From: Pararhizobium sp. YC-54
GTDB taxonomy: Bacteria; Pseudomonadota; Alphaproteobacteria; Rhizobiales; Rhizobiaceae
Direction: 5' to 3'
Length of the DNA: 64,000 nucleotides
Assembly (NCBI RefSeq): GCF_025847205.1
Contig: NZ_JAOYTH010000002.1
Coordinates: 434,001-498,000 of the forward strand
Below the pieces are notes generated by a model that ran no database searches, was not told the DNA's origin, and saw only the letters and a program-made list of their open reading frames with translations. A program made the position numbers and the translations under genes. How positions within the stretch are numbered: position 1 is the stretch's first letter; each line of letters opens with the position of its first letter. This document shows positions 52,644 through 60,476 of the stretch, piece by piece.

Positions 52644-52696
52644 GTGCGGCTGTCTGATCTCGTTCAACAAGCCGCCATCAGGCGGCTTTTGTTTTT
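52595..52696 (+). promoter_or_regulatory. Peptide-leader transcription attenuator upstream of GNAT gene
   Basis: Four segments can be paired. Segment 1 (52595-52606) pairs segment 2 (52646-52659) through GATCAGA/TCTGATC plus CCGC/GCGG. Segment 2 pairs segment 3 through GCGGCT (52646) and AGCCGC (52670). Segments 3 and 4 form the terminator AAGCCGCC-ATCA-GGCGGCTT followed by a T run to 52696. A ribosome stalled on the Trp-Tyr-Phe codons leaves segment 2 free for the antiterminator; one reaching the stop at 52641 covers it and the terminator forms. This is the trp-operon type of control. Confidence 0.75.
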
Positions 52697-52736
52697 GGAC
52701 GGCACCTGATGGCGCAAAAGCCATAAGGAGCCTGAA

Positions 52737-53240
52737 ATGCTGCAGACCGCCACCCCGACAACACTTCTCCATCCGGCCACACGCGCACCGATGGTCACCA
52801 TCCGTACCGCCAAGCAGCGCGATCTGCCTGCTCTGCGCGAACTGATTGGTGAGCTTGCCGCCCATCATGGCGATGCCGCTGCCGTCACCCCGGAAAACCT
52901 CGAGCGCGACCTGTTCGGCCGCATGCCCTGGATCACCGCGCTGGTGGCCGAGGCCGCAGGCGAGCTGATCGGCTACGCCATCCTCGTGCCGCTCTACCGC
53001 GCCCAGCAGGGTGCGCGCGGCATGGAGCTGCATCATCTCTACGTCCGCCCAGCCCAACGCGGTACCGGCATCGGCCGGCATCTGGTGGCAAAGGCCCGCG
53101 AACAGGCCCGCATGGCCGGCGCCACCTATCTGTCCGTCAGCGCCGCCACCGGCAATTTCCAGGCGCACCGCTTCTACGAATCGGAAAACTTCACGCCCGG
53201 TCCGGTGACCGGCATGCGTTATCTGCAGACGCTCGCCTGA
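52737..53240 (+). CDS. GNAT family N-acetyltransferase
   Basis: The product is 167 residues. The acetyl-CoA fold: VTIRTAKQRDLPALRELIGE, ALVAEAAGELIGYAILVPLY, MELHHLYVRPAQRGTGIGRH (motif A with the Q/R-x-x-G-x-G/A loop) and ATYLSVSAATGNFQAHRFYE. AAGGAG precedes the ATG at 52737. It is the only gene behind the aromatic leader attenuator, so its expression should respond to charged tRNA for Trp, Tyr or Phe. Its substrate could be an aromatic amine or amino acid, which is inference from that control. Confidence 0.9.
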   Translation: MLQTATPTTLLHPATRAPMVTIRTAKQRDLPALRELIGELAAHHGDAAAVTPENLERDLFGRMPWITALVAEAAGELIGYAILVPLYRAQQGARGMELHHLYVRPAQRGTGIGRHLVAKAREQARMAGATYLSVSAATGNFQAHRFYESENFTPGPVTGMRYLQTLA

Positions 53241-53278
53241 GGGCGGGGGGATTTTAAGGCAGCAGCATTATGGCGATG

Positions 53279-53300
53279 GGCGCGTTCGAAGGAACGCGCC
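53279..53300. terminator. Hairpin after the GNAT gene
   Basis: A perfect nine-base stem GGCGCGTTC / GAACGCGCC with a GAAG loop, 39 bases after the GNAT stop. Only TT follows, so termination efficiency is uncertain. Confidence 0.5.
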
Positions 53301-53327
53301 TTGGCCGTCCGGCAGCTCCCAGGTTGA

Positions 53328-53351
53328 TTTATACACATCGATGTGTATAAA
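53328..53351. promoter_or_regulatory. 24-bp perfect palindrome upstream of hicAB
   Basis: Arms TTTATACACATC and GATGTGTATAAA are exact complements with no spacer. It ends eight bases before the hicA ATG. HicB antitoxins repress their own promoter at such palindromes, so this is the probable operator. Confidence 0.8.
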
Positions 53352-53359
53352 ATTTACAC

Positions 53360-53536
53360 ATGCTGAGCTCTGATATAATTTCCGCGCTAAGGAAGGACGG
53401 CTGGTACGAGGTGGCGAAAAAGGGCAGCCACGTCCAATTCAAGCATCCGGACAAACCCGGCCGAGTGACAGTTCCCCACCCCAAGCGCGATATTCCCATC
53501 GGAACACTGAAAGCATCGAAAAGCAGGCCGGCTTGA
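53360..53536 (+). pseudogene. hicA: HicA mRNA interferase toxin, C-terminus altered by a probable frameshift
   Basis: The product is 58 residues. It has the double-stranded RNA-binding-like fold of HicA: MLSSDIISALRKDGWYEVAK, the catalytic-type His in KKGSHVQFKHP, and VPHPKRDIPIGTL. Normal members continue LKSIEKQAGLK; here the frame reads LKASKSRPA and stops. The DNA CTGAAAGCATCGAAAAGCAG restores the family sequence (SIEKQAGL) if one A is added to the AAA run, so a one-base deletion is likely. It may be inactive or partly active. No clear ribosome binding site is seen. Confidence 0.8.
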
Positions 53537-53551
53537 AACTGAGGCAGCTCC

Positions 53552-53956
53552 ATGCGCAACTATATCGGACTGATCCACAAGGATGCCAACAGTGACTACG
53601 GTGTATCCTTCCCCGATTTTCCTGGTGTGATTTCCGCGGGAACCGATCTTGACGACGCCCGGCGCATGGCGACGGAGGCGCTGACCTTTCATCTTGAAGG
53701 CCTCGTCGAGGATGGACTTCCCATTGCGGAACCCTCCAGTCTTGAGGCTGTCATGGCCGACCCGGACAACAGAAACGGCGTTGCCATTCTCGTCGGCGTC
53801 AAGATGGAAACCAAGAAAGCAGTTCGGGTGAACGTGACCCTGCCGGAAGATGTTCTTCGGCAGATTGATCAGTTCGCAGAAGCCAAGGGAATGACGCGAT
53901 CCGGGTTCATCGCGCTTGCCGCCCTGCACGAGATCGACCGCAACGACGCAGCCTGA
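53552..53956 (+). CDS. hicB: HicB-family antitoxin
   Basis: The product is 134 residues. The N-terminal partial RNase-H-like domain reads MRNYIGLIHKDANSDYGVSF followed by PDFPGVISAGTDLDDARRMA, which is classic HicB. The C-terminal ribbon-helix-helix (VRVNVTLPEDVLRQIDQFAE followed by GMTRSGFIALAAL) would bind the upstream palindrome. It starts 15 bases after the truncated hicA. The antitoxin is intact. Confidence 0.92.
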   Translation: MRNYIGLIHKDANSDYGVSFPDFPGVISAGTDLDDARRMATEALTFHLEGLVEDGLPIAEPSSLEAVMADPDNRNGVAILVGVKMETKKAVRVNVTLPEDVLRQIDQFAEAKGMTRSGFIALAALHEIDRNDAA

Positions 53957-54022
53957 TCCAACCAAGGTCTCTTGGTTTTGTGTTCGAAGCTGTTTCGAAC
54001 ACAGTTTGCGAGACGGGAACTC

Positions 54023-54940
54023 CTATTTAATCGCCGGAACCGCCTTCAGATAGGCCGCGATCGCCTCGCGGTCCGACGCCGGCAGCTTTGCCATGTTCTT
54101 TTGGACCTCGACCATCGAGCCGCCGACCGAATCGAATTCGGGCGTAAAGCCGGTTTCGAGATAGTTGACGATGTCGCCCTCGCTCCAGGAGCCGATGCTT
54201 TTCGAACCGGGCGTGACGTTGGGGATGCGGCCCCGGCCTTCCGGATTGGCGGCACCGGCCAGCCACTTCGCCGCCTCGAAACCGCCGAGCGTATTGCGCG
54301 GCGTGTGGCATTCGCCGCAATGGCCGGGGCCTTCGACGAGGTACTGGCCGCGGGCGATCTGCGGATTTGCCGTGTCGACCGTCACGCGCGGCTTATCGGT
54401 GAAGAACAGGAGCTTCCAGCCGCCGAGCGCCATGCGGATGCTGAACGGAAACGGCAGGTCGTGCGGCGGCGCGACATTGGCGCTCTTCGGCAGGGTTTTC
54501 AGGAACCCCCAGAGGTCGTTGATATCCTTCGGCGTCAGCCGGGCGTAGGAGCCATAGGGAAACGACGGATAGAGATGCTCGCCCTGTTTGCCGACGCCGC
54601 GCGTCATCGCATTGCCGAATTCGGCGAGCGTCCAGCCGCCGAGGCCGGCCACCTCGTCCGGCGAGATATTGGGCACATGAAACGTGCCGAACGGGCTTTT
54701 CAGCGGCAATCCGCCGGCCAGAACCAGCTTGGCGTCGCCTTCGGATTTCGCTGCCGCATGACAGCTGGTGCAGCCGCCTGCCCAGAACACCTGTTCGCCA
54801 TTGGCAATGTCGGGCTCGCCCAACCCTTCCCAATGCGCTGCAGGCCACGGATCGGGCTTGGTCAGGAACCAGGCGGCCCCACCGGCCACCACGCCGAGGA
54901 AGACCACCGCCGATACCAGTTTTCGAACCCGCGCGCCCAT
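54023..54940 (-). CDS. Membrane-anchored diheme cytochrome c
   Basis: The product is 305 residues with an N-terminal hydrophobic anchor or signal at about 8-26. Two heme c sites: C57-T-S-C60-H61 (GGCTSCHAA) and C208-G-E-C211-H212 (HCGECHTPRN). Methionine ligands are plausible in AMTRGVGKQG-type loops (Met112). It resembles the cytochrome c subunit of alcohol or aldehyde dehydrogenase complexes but stands without a dehydrogenase gene. It is next to a cytochrome c' gene on the same strand, so both may serve the same electron chain. Confidence 0.88.
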   Translation of the reverse strand: MGARVRKLVSAVVFLGVVAGGAAWFLTKPDPWPAAHWEGLGEPDIANGEQVFWAGGCTSCHAAAKSEGDAKLVLAGGLPLKSPFGTFHVPNISPDEVAGLGGWTLAEFGNAMTRGVGKQGEHLYPSFPYGSYARLTPKDINDLWGFLKTLPKSANVAPPHDLPFPFSIRMALGGWKLLFFTDKPRVTVDTANPQIARGQYLVEGPGHCGECHTPRNTLGGFEAAKWLAGAANPEGRGRIPNVTPGSKSIGSWSEGDIVNYLETGFTPEFDSVGGSMVEVQKNMAKLPASDREAIAAYLKAVPAIK

Positions 54941-54971
54941 CGCCTACTCCTTCTGTCGTCCGGAAAACACA

Positions 54972-54999
54972 TTTGGCGCGCCACGATGGGCGCGCCAAA
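54972..54999. terminator. Hairpin between the two cytochrome genes
   Basis: A perfect 11-base stem TTTGGCGCGCC / GGCGCGCCAAA with a six-base loop and no strong T run. It may stabilise or partly terminate the upstream cytochrome c' message. Confidence 0.45.
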
Positions 55000-55032
55000 A
55001 GATCACTGTTTGGGAGGGCAAGGCCTGCCGCA

Positions 55033-55476
55033 TCATTTCTTGATGCGATAGGCCTCGTGACAGGCACCGCAATTCTTGCCGATGACGCCGAGCGCCGCGC
55101 CGACGCCAGCCTGATCCGCTGGGAGCTGGGCGAGCGTCGCATCCGCATCCGAGCCGAGCTTGGCGGCCTTGGCCTTGAAGTCGTCCATGCTTTCCCAGAT
55201 CTTCGGGCTGGCTTCCGATTCCATTCCGGTTTCGGAACCGGCCGGGAACTGATCGGGAAAGGCTTTGACGTTTTTGCTGATCGTCTCAAGCGATGCCGTG
55301 ACCACAGCGCCGTCATAAGGTTTTTCACCCTTGGCGATCGCAACAAGCGCACCCATCGATTGGCCGACACCCTTCATCAGCCCCTGGCGGACTTCCTGCG
55401 GCTCTCCGGCCGCCATGACCGCGGTCATTCCGCAGCTGGCAATGGCAATGGCAATAAACACCGTTCTCAGTTTCAT
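55033..55476 (-). CDS. Cytochrome c' family protein
   Basis: Periplasmic four-helix-bundle cytochrome of 147 residues. The signal peptide is about 1-22 (MKLRTVFIAIAIASCGMTAV). The body has RQGLMKGVGQSMGALVAIAK, and the single heme site CGACH is near the C-terminus in GKNCGACHEAYRIKK, as in cytochrome c'. GGGAGA lies before the ATG at 55476; the open frame to 55611 has no support. Cytochromes c' bind NO or act as electron carriers. The gene is transcribed toward the diheme cytochrome. Confidence 0.92.
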   Translation of the reverse strand: MKLRTVFIAIAIASCGMTAVMAAGEPQEVRQGLMKGVGQSMGALVAIAKGEKPYDGAVVTASLETISKNVKAFPDQFPAGSETGMESEASPKIWESMDDFKAKAAKLGSDADATLAQLPADQAGVGAALGVIGKNCGACHEAYRIKK

Positions 55477-55653
55477 GAAGTTCTCCCGGTTCGACGAAGC
55501 CGCGGCGGATTTTGACGCGGCCCTCCCGTCAATGCGCCGGCATGATTGCATTTTGCGATCACGAAGGAAGTAACATTTTTTTGAGATCGAGTTTATCACG
55601 ATCTGCTGCAATGGCCTGATTTAACAGGAGTATTTTACTCATGTTAACCGCGA

Positions 55654-56292
55654 TCAGGCCAGCGATACCCATCCCTGCCAGGCCGTCAGCGCCGCCACGG
55701 CGATCAGCACCACGCCGACTGCCTTGCCGATGATCGCGGTTGCGCGCGGGCTGGCGACGATGACATCGCGGCTGCGGCCGGCGGCAAGCGCCAGGCCGCC
55801 ATAGACGGCAAGCTGGGTCGCCGAGATCATGATCGCCATGATCAGCACCTGCGACCACAGCGGCCCGAACTGAGGCTTCAGGAACTGCGGGTAGACGGCG
55901 AGCATGAACAGATAGGCCTTGGGATTGAGAATGCTGGTCAAGGCGCCGCGCCTAAAACTCGTCCAGAGCGACGACCGGGCGCCCGGCTCGACCGAGGCGA
56001 TGGCAATGCTGCTGCGGGCGAGCGACAGGCCGATCCAGGCGATATAGGCAGCGCCTGCGAGCAACAGCACGTTGAACAGCTGCGGCACCAGGTGCAGGAG
56101 GAATCCGACGCCGAGCGCTGCATAAAGCGTGTGGAAGACACCGCCCGCCATGATGCCGGCCGTTGCCGTCAGGCCCGACGCCCGGCCGCCGGTCAGCGCA
56201 TTGGCCATGACGAAGACCATGTCCATGCCCGGCACGATGATGATGCCGAAAAGGAGGGTGAAGAACAGCCAGAGGTTTTCCGCGTAGGTCAT
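55654..56292 (-). CDS. LysE/RhtB family amino acid exporter
   Basis: The product is 212 residues with six membrane segments, starting MTYAENLWLFFTLLFGIIIV. LysE signatures are PGMDMVFVMANALTGGRASG (the early P-G-P-like loop), FHTLYAALGVGFLLHLVPQL, GAAYIAWIGLSLARS and GALTSILNPKAYLFMLAVYP with the NPKA motif. It is divergent from the YafY-type regulator, which may control it. The substrate cannot be read from the sequence. Confidence 0.92.
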   Translation of the reverse strand: MTYAENLWLFFTLLFGIIIVPGMDMVFVMANALTGGRASGLTATAGIMAGGVFHTLYAALGVGFLLHLVPQLFNVLLLAGAAYIAWIGLSLARSSIAIASVEPGARSSLWTSFRRGALTSILNPKAYLFMLAVYPQFLKPQFGPLWSQVLIMAIMISATQLAVYGGLALAAGRSRDVIVASPRATAIIGKAVGVVLIAVAALTAWQGWVSLA

Positions 56293-56430
56293 GTCAGTTG
56301 TCCGTTTATCCAGAAGGTGATTGCCATAGGCACAACGCTTGTTTTTCAATCGTTTGCCTGTGTGTTATATCCTCCCCCAACTGACAGGGTCCTGTCAGGA
56401 GCGTTTCACTTGACGACGAAAAGGTGGCCC

Positions 56431-57135
56431 ATGCGCAAGGCGTCGCGACTGTTCGAGATCATCCAGATCCTGCGGCTGGCGGTACGGCCGGTAACGGCGG
56501 CGCAGATCGCCGAAAACCTCGAAGTGACCGTCCGCTCGATCTACCGGGATATCGCAGCCCTGCAGGCGATGCGGGTGCCGATCGAGGGCGGGCGCGGCAT
56601 CGGCTATATCCTGCGCCCCGGCTTCGACCTGCCGCCGCTGATGTTTTCGATCGAGGAAACGGAGGCGATCGTGCTGGCGCTGGCGCTACTTGAGCGCACC
56701 GGCGACGAGGAATTGAAGGAGGCGGCCAAGCGCGTCAACCAGAAGATCGCCGGCGCGATGCCGCCGCCGCTGCGCCAGACACTGCGCTCCAACGCGCTGC
56801 ATGCCTGGGGAACGATCGCGCCGCCGCCCTCCGGGCTGGACCTTGCCATGGTGCGCCGGGCAATCCGCGACGAGCAGAAACTGTTACTCGACTACCGCGA
56901 CGAATTCGGCCGCGCCAGCGAACGCACCATCCGGCCCCTGGCGCTGATCTACTATTCCGCCACGGCCGTCGTGGTCGCCTGGTGCGAACTGCGCCAGGCC
57001 ATCCGCAATTTTCGCGCCGACCGGGTGGAGAATTGCGAGATGACGAAGGAACATTTTCGCGGCGAAGGCGACGGGTTGCGAGACCTGTGGGTCAGGGGAT
57101 GGCGGGCGAACGCCGGGAGCGGTGTGGTCGCGTAG
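56431..57135 (+). CDS. YafY/DeoR-like HTH and WYL-domain regulator
   Basis: The product is 234 residues from MRKASRLFEIIQILRLAVRP. The N-terminal helix-turn-helix is TAAQIAENLEVTVRSIYRDI, then AALQAMRVPIEGGRGIGYIL. The WYL-type effector domain has LLDYRDEFGRASERTIRPLA and VVAWCELRQAIRNFRADRV. The ATG at 56431 matches the family start; the open frame to 56092 is not supported. It is divergent from the LysE exporter, so control of that gene is a reasonable inference. WYL domains often bind small ligands or nucleic acids. Confidence 0.92.
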   Translation: MRKASRLFEIIQILRLAVRPVTAAQIAENLEVTVRSIYRDIAALQAMRVPIEGGRGIGYILRPGFDLPPLMFSIEETEAIVLALALLERTGDEELKEAAKRVNQKIAGAMPPPLRQTLRSNALHAWGTIAPPPSGLDLAMVRRAIRDEQKLLLDYRDEFGRASERTIRPLALIYYSATAVVVAWCELRQAIRNFRADRVENCEMTKEHFRGEGDGLRDLWVRGWRANAGSGVVA

Positions 57136-57450
57136 AACGACGGCCAAAGTCAGTGGTCATGGCGCAGGGCGGCAATGGTCAATTCGTTTGTGATCACAGC
57201 GGATATCCTCTGGACAAGGACATCATCTATGTTCCACATCAAAGTATCTAACTCATCTGGAGCATGTCATCGGCCAACTCTTGGAGTAAACCCATCATCA
57301 ACGTATCAATCGGTGATGCTTTTTTTTCGTTTCAACGCAATCACCGGTTTGTTCAAAAATTTTCAATATAATTAGATTATTATATTGACTATATTGTAGC
57401 TCGCAAGCTACTTAATTCGTATTTTAGTTTTATTGTAAGGATTAAATCGT
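57136..57450. other. AT-rich intergenic region upstream of the RTX gene
   Basis: About 315 bases without a gene. From about 57320 to 57445 the composition is very AT-rich with TATTGACTATATTGTAGC, which looks like a promoter, and repeated AATTAGATTATTATATTG. The contrast with the flanks suggests the RTX gene was acquired, or that its promoter is a target for a silencer such as MucR. Confidence 0.45.
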
Positions 57451-58779
57451 ATGGCTATCTACAAATTTTACATGCCGGGCGGAAAATATCCTGGCCAATA
57501 TCTCCCAAACCATTGGGCTACTGATTATAACCCCACACTTGGGGAACTTCTTGACGACGGTTACTACCAGAATCGCTCTGCCAGCGGGGCGACATACGTC
57601 ATGACCAATGGCGTCAAGCTCATTATCTCCGGTTCGAATCTGAGCTATTCGCAAGGTGCGCCGGCAGGGGGCACAATAACGGCATTGAAGCTCGTCGATG
57701 CTAAAACAGGATCGGTTATTCAATCTGTCACGGGTCTTTCCTGGTCAGGAAAGAGTTTCACCAGCGCGGTCAATGCCGGCGATCCCTATTTCACAGAATC
57801 CGTTGCGTTGAGCGGCAATGACACGCTTTATGGTTCTGCGGGCGGGGACGAACTCTGGGGCAATGGCGGCAACGACATCCTGAACGGTGGAACGGGCGGT
57901 GACAACCTTGTCGGAGGCCGCGGCAAAGACACTTACGACGGCGGAACGAGCGCAGGCAGCATCGATCAGTTGGACTTTGAAGATACCTACTATGATGCCA
58001 TGGGCGCCCATGGCGTGACAGTGAACATGTCGACGGGCAAGGCGATTGATCCTTGGGGAAACGCCGAAACCTTTAAAAACATCGAGCGTATAAAGGGCAC
58101 GCAGTTCGTCGACAAAATCACCGGCTCCTTGAATGACGACCAGTTCCGGCCACTGGGTGGAAAGGACATCGTGGACGGGGGGAGCGGCAAGGACACCATT
58201 CGTTACGATCGCGATACCCAGCATAACGGAAATGCGGGTGTGTCTGTGGATCTCGCGGCCGGCTACGGAATTGATGGCTTTGGTGCTACGGACACTCTCA
58301 GGAATATCGAGAATGTCGTTGGCACGCGTTATGCGGATAAAATTACGGGGAACGCGGGCGCAAATGCATTGAAGGCCGATCGTGGCAACGACGTTTTGAA
58401 AGGTAATGAAGGCACAGACCGCCTGTTCGGAGAAGCCGGCGCCGACAAACTCTATGGGGGTTCGGGGAACGACGCTTTTGTCTATGAAAGCCTTTCGCAT
58501 TCCACAACGGCAGCGAGTGGACGCGATACAATCTTTGACCTCGTGACAGGAGACAAGATTGACCTCAGCATCATCGATGCAAACACAGGACTATCTGGAA
58601 ATCAGGCCTTCAACTTTATCGGAACAAAGGCGTTTAGCGGTCAGCCCGGTGAGCTTCGCTATGTCAAGCAAACAGCAGGCACATATATTTCCGCAGATGT
58701 AAACGGTGACAGGAATGCCGACTTCGCAATCCAACTTGACGATGCGATGTCACTGACCAAAGGTTACTTTGTCCTTTAA
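57451..58779 (+). CDS. RTX-type calcium-binding protein, probably secreted by a type I system
   Basis: The product is 442 residues without an N-terminal signal peptide. An N-terminal domain of about 110 residues (MAIYKFYMPGGKYPGQYLPN) is of unknown fold. RTX nonapeptide repeats (GGxGxDxxx) occur at about 123-165 (GSAGGDELWGNGGNDILNGG) and 305-345 (GNAGANALKADRGNDVLKGN, then YGGSGNDAFVYE). The C-terminal stretch ends in the hydrophobic GYFVL, typical of type I secretion signals. There is no catalytic domain that I recognise. No ABC exporter is adjacent. Codon use is less GC-rich than neighbours. Confidence 0.88.
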   Translation: MAIYKFYMPGGKYPGQYLPNHWATDYNPTLGELLDDGYYQNRSASGATYVMTNGVKLIISGSNLSYSQGAPAGGTITALKLVDAKTGSVIQSVTGLSWSGKSFTSAVNAGDPYFTESVALSGNDTLYGSAGGDELWGNGGNDILNGGTGGDNLVGGRGKDTYDGGTSAGSIDQLDFEDTYYDAMGAHGVTVNMSTGKAIDPWGNAETFKNIERIKGTQFVDKITGSLNDDQFRPLGGKDIVDGGSGKDTIRYDRDTQHNGNAGVSVDLAAGYGIDGFGATDTLRNIENVVGTRYADKITGNAGANALKADRGNDVLKGNEGTDRLFGEAGADKLYGGSGNDAFVYESLSHSTTAASGRDTIFDLVTGDKIDLSIIDANTGLSGNQAFNFIGTKAFSGQPGELRYVKQTAGTYISADVNGDRNADFAIQLDDAMSLTKGYFVL

Positions 58780-58797
58780 AAAAATGATGGCGATTTG

Positions 58798-58825
58798 AAG
58801 CCGCCGCAGAGGCGTGGCGGCGGCT
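58798..58825 (+). terminator. Hairpin after the RTX gene
   Basis: Ten-base stem AAGCCGCCGC / GCGGCGGCTT with a loop of about nine bases, 18 bases after the RTX stop. It lacks a long T run, so its role in termination is moderate. Confidence 0.5.
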
Positions 58826-58928
58826 TGCCAAAAATCATCACGCCAGCATCCTGTGATTATAGTTTCGAAGGGAGACATAGCCGCGAGGCAACTGTTGTTG
58901 CCCCACCCTTGTGTTATTTTGGCTAAAG

Positions 58929-59159
58929 TTATCTCCGAACCCCGTGCGCAGGTCCCTCTTCCTTGACTTCACGCGGTGTCGGGGTGGTGATCACGCCATG
59001 GTCCGGGTCGTGCACATCCTGGCCTTTCGAGCCGTCGGCAGCGGTTGCCCGCTCATGCTCGCGGCTGTCGCGTAGCGTCTGGCGAAGGCTCGTTGCCTCA
59101 TCGATAAGGGCAGTCAGTTCCTGTTCGGACATGTCGGATAGATCAAAAGTCGTCGCCAC
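58929..59159 (-). CDS. Small conserved hypothetical protein
   Basis: The product is 76 residues, MATTFDLSDMSEQELTALID at the start and GPAHGVRR at the end. It is hydrophilic and acidic, with an N-terminal helical half (EATSLRQTLRDSREHERATA) and a Pro-rich disordered half. It starts at GTG 59159 with AAGGAGG six bases upstream. Unknown function; it resembles short rhizobial proteins of no assigned role. Located between the RTX gene and the phosphoesterase. Confidence 0.65.
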   Translation of the reverse strand: MATTFDLSDMSEQELTALIDEATSLRQTLRDSREHERATAADGSKGQDVHDPDHGVITTPTPREVKEEGPAHGVRR

Positions 59160-59262
59160 GGTGGCCTCCTTGGCTGGATTGGACCCATGCTAAACGCACA
59201 ACTTGGCAAATCGGCCCATGGCACCGGCAAATTTAATTGAGATGGGAAGGATGGGCACGCGC

Positions 59263-60117
59263 CTATGCCGCGATCCGCAGCACCCTGCTCTCTTCCCGCC
59301 CAAACCCTTCGATCTCGATCCGGTCGGCAAAAACGTCGACGATCGCAAAGGTGTTTTCATCCGGAGTATCGACCATGCCCTTGAATGTCACAAATGGGCG
59401 GCCATCGACCTCACCGAAATTGCCGTCGTGGTTGTGGCCGCAGAAATAGCCGCGGAAACAGGCAAAACCCGTGAGCAGATCAACGATGCGCTCGCTGTCC
59501 CACATGTTGTGGCTGTTGGGTGGAAGGACGGGATAGTGGCCAAGGACGAGGACGGCCTCCCCATCGGCCTCCGCCTTTTCCATAAGCTGGGTCAGCCACT
59601 TAAATTGCGCCTCGCTCAGCGAGCCGTTCCAGGATTGCGCGTTGATGGCGCCTTCGGCCGCAAGCGCGCTCAGCCGTTCCGCTGCCAGCGCAGTGCGCGG
59701 ATCATCTGACTGTGCGGAAAAGGTGCTGACATCGCTGCCGTCAAGCACGGCGAAGCGCCAGTTGCGTATGGCGAAATCATAATAGCGGCCGGCCACGCCG
59801 AGCCGGCCGGCAACCGCGCCCAGATGTTCCGGCGCAACTGCGAAATCATGATTGCCGAGCAGGAACAGGCACTTGTGGCGCAGCGTCTCGTAGACCGGCA
59901 GGATATCGTCGAAGCTTTTCCAGTCGCGGTCGATGATATCGCCGAGCGTCATGACGAAATCGAGTTCAGTGTCGTTGAACACGGCAATGGCATCGCTGAG
60001 CTTGGTGAGGCTGCGGAGATAATGGCGGTTCATCGCCTCATGCGGCTGGATATCGGCATATTGCGGATCGGCGACGATGCCGAAGCGGAGGATGGGCGTT
60101 TCGATCTCATTTTGCAT
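59263..60117 (-). CDS. Calcineurin-like metallophosphoesterase (ADP-ribose/CDP-alcohol diphosphatase type)
   Basis: The product is 284 residues. The dimetal motifs are complete: FGIVADPQYAD (D-x-H/Q), MTLGDIIDRDWKSFDDI (GDxxD), LFLLGNHDFAVAPEHLG (GNHD), VLVLGHYPVLPP (GH) and YFCGHNHDGNF (GHNH). The early DPQYADIQP followed by RHYLRSL and an intervening FAVLDGSDVSTFS agree with the Mn-dependent ADP-ribose/CDP-alcohol diphosphatase family. Cytoplasmic. The second palindromic element begins 10 bases upstream of its start. Confidence 0.9.
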   Translation of the reverse strand: MQNEIETPILRFGIVADPQYADIQPHEAMNRHYLRSLTKLSDAIAVFNDTELDFVMTLGDIIDRDWKSFDDILPVYETLRHKCLFLLGNHDFAVAPEHLGAVAGRLGVAGRYYDFAIRNWRFAVLDGSDVSTFSAQSDDPRTALAAERLSALAAEGAINAQSWNGSLSEAQFKWLTQLMEKAEADGEAVLVLGHYPVLPPNSHNMWDSERIVDLLTGFACFRGYFCGHNHDGNFGEVDGRPFVTFKGMVDTPDENTFAIVDVFADRIEIEGFGREESRVLRIAA

Positions 60118-60127
60118 GGCGCCTGCC

Positions 60128-60398
60128 TAGAGCCTCGTACAATAAATGAGGCGCATTCTGTTGTCTCAAATCGGCCGATCCACCAGAAGGACGGCGCGGA
60201 GCGATGCCGCCCCATCGGTCAAGCCGTCCGACGCCGTGGGCGGCCGATTTCAGACAACCCCGAGGGCCGGATGCTTTTTTGTCAGGAAACGGGCTTTTGT
60301 CTCGAACGTACCTGCTTGGTATGCCCTTCGACAAAAGCCCGTTTCCTGACAAAAAATCCTTCCGGCAGAATGCACCTCATTTATCGTACGAGGCTCTA
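60128..60398. mobile_element. 271-bp multi-stem palindromic element with 33-bp terminal inverted repeats
   Basis: Ends at 60128-60160 and 60366-60398 are inverted with two mismatches (left begins TAGAGCCTCGTACAATAAAT). Inside are a 17-base stem (TTGTCTCAAATCGGCCG, one mismatch) and a perfect stem of at least 20 bases (TGTCAGGAAACGGGCTTTTG). The core GCGGAGCGATGCC...CATCGGTCAAG also occurs in the element at 43435, although the ends differ. No open frame of note. It fills the gap between the phosphoesterase and the superoxide dismutase terminator. Confidence 0.7.
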
Positions 60399-60476
60399 GA
60401 ACCGGTCTGTGACAACCGCGTGACATCTGACGGGCAGGACGACCAGCCGCAGGCCAGCGGCCCGATCAGCCAAACG

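Noticed and set aside
52434..53168. Minus-strand frame of 244 codons opposite the GNAT gene and leader
   Set aside because: It would cross the attenuator and is antisense to a clear GNAT fold.
57625..57650. GGTTCGAATC-like string resembling a tRNA T-arm
   Set aside because: It lies inside the RTX coding frame and no acceptor, D or anticodon arms can be formed around it.
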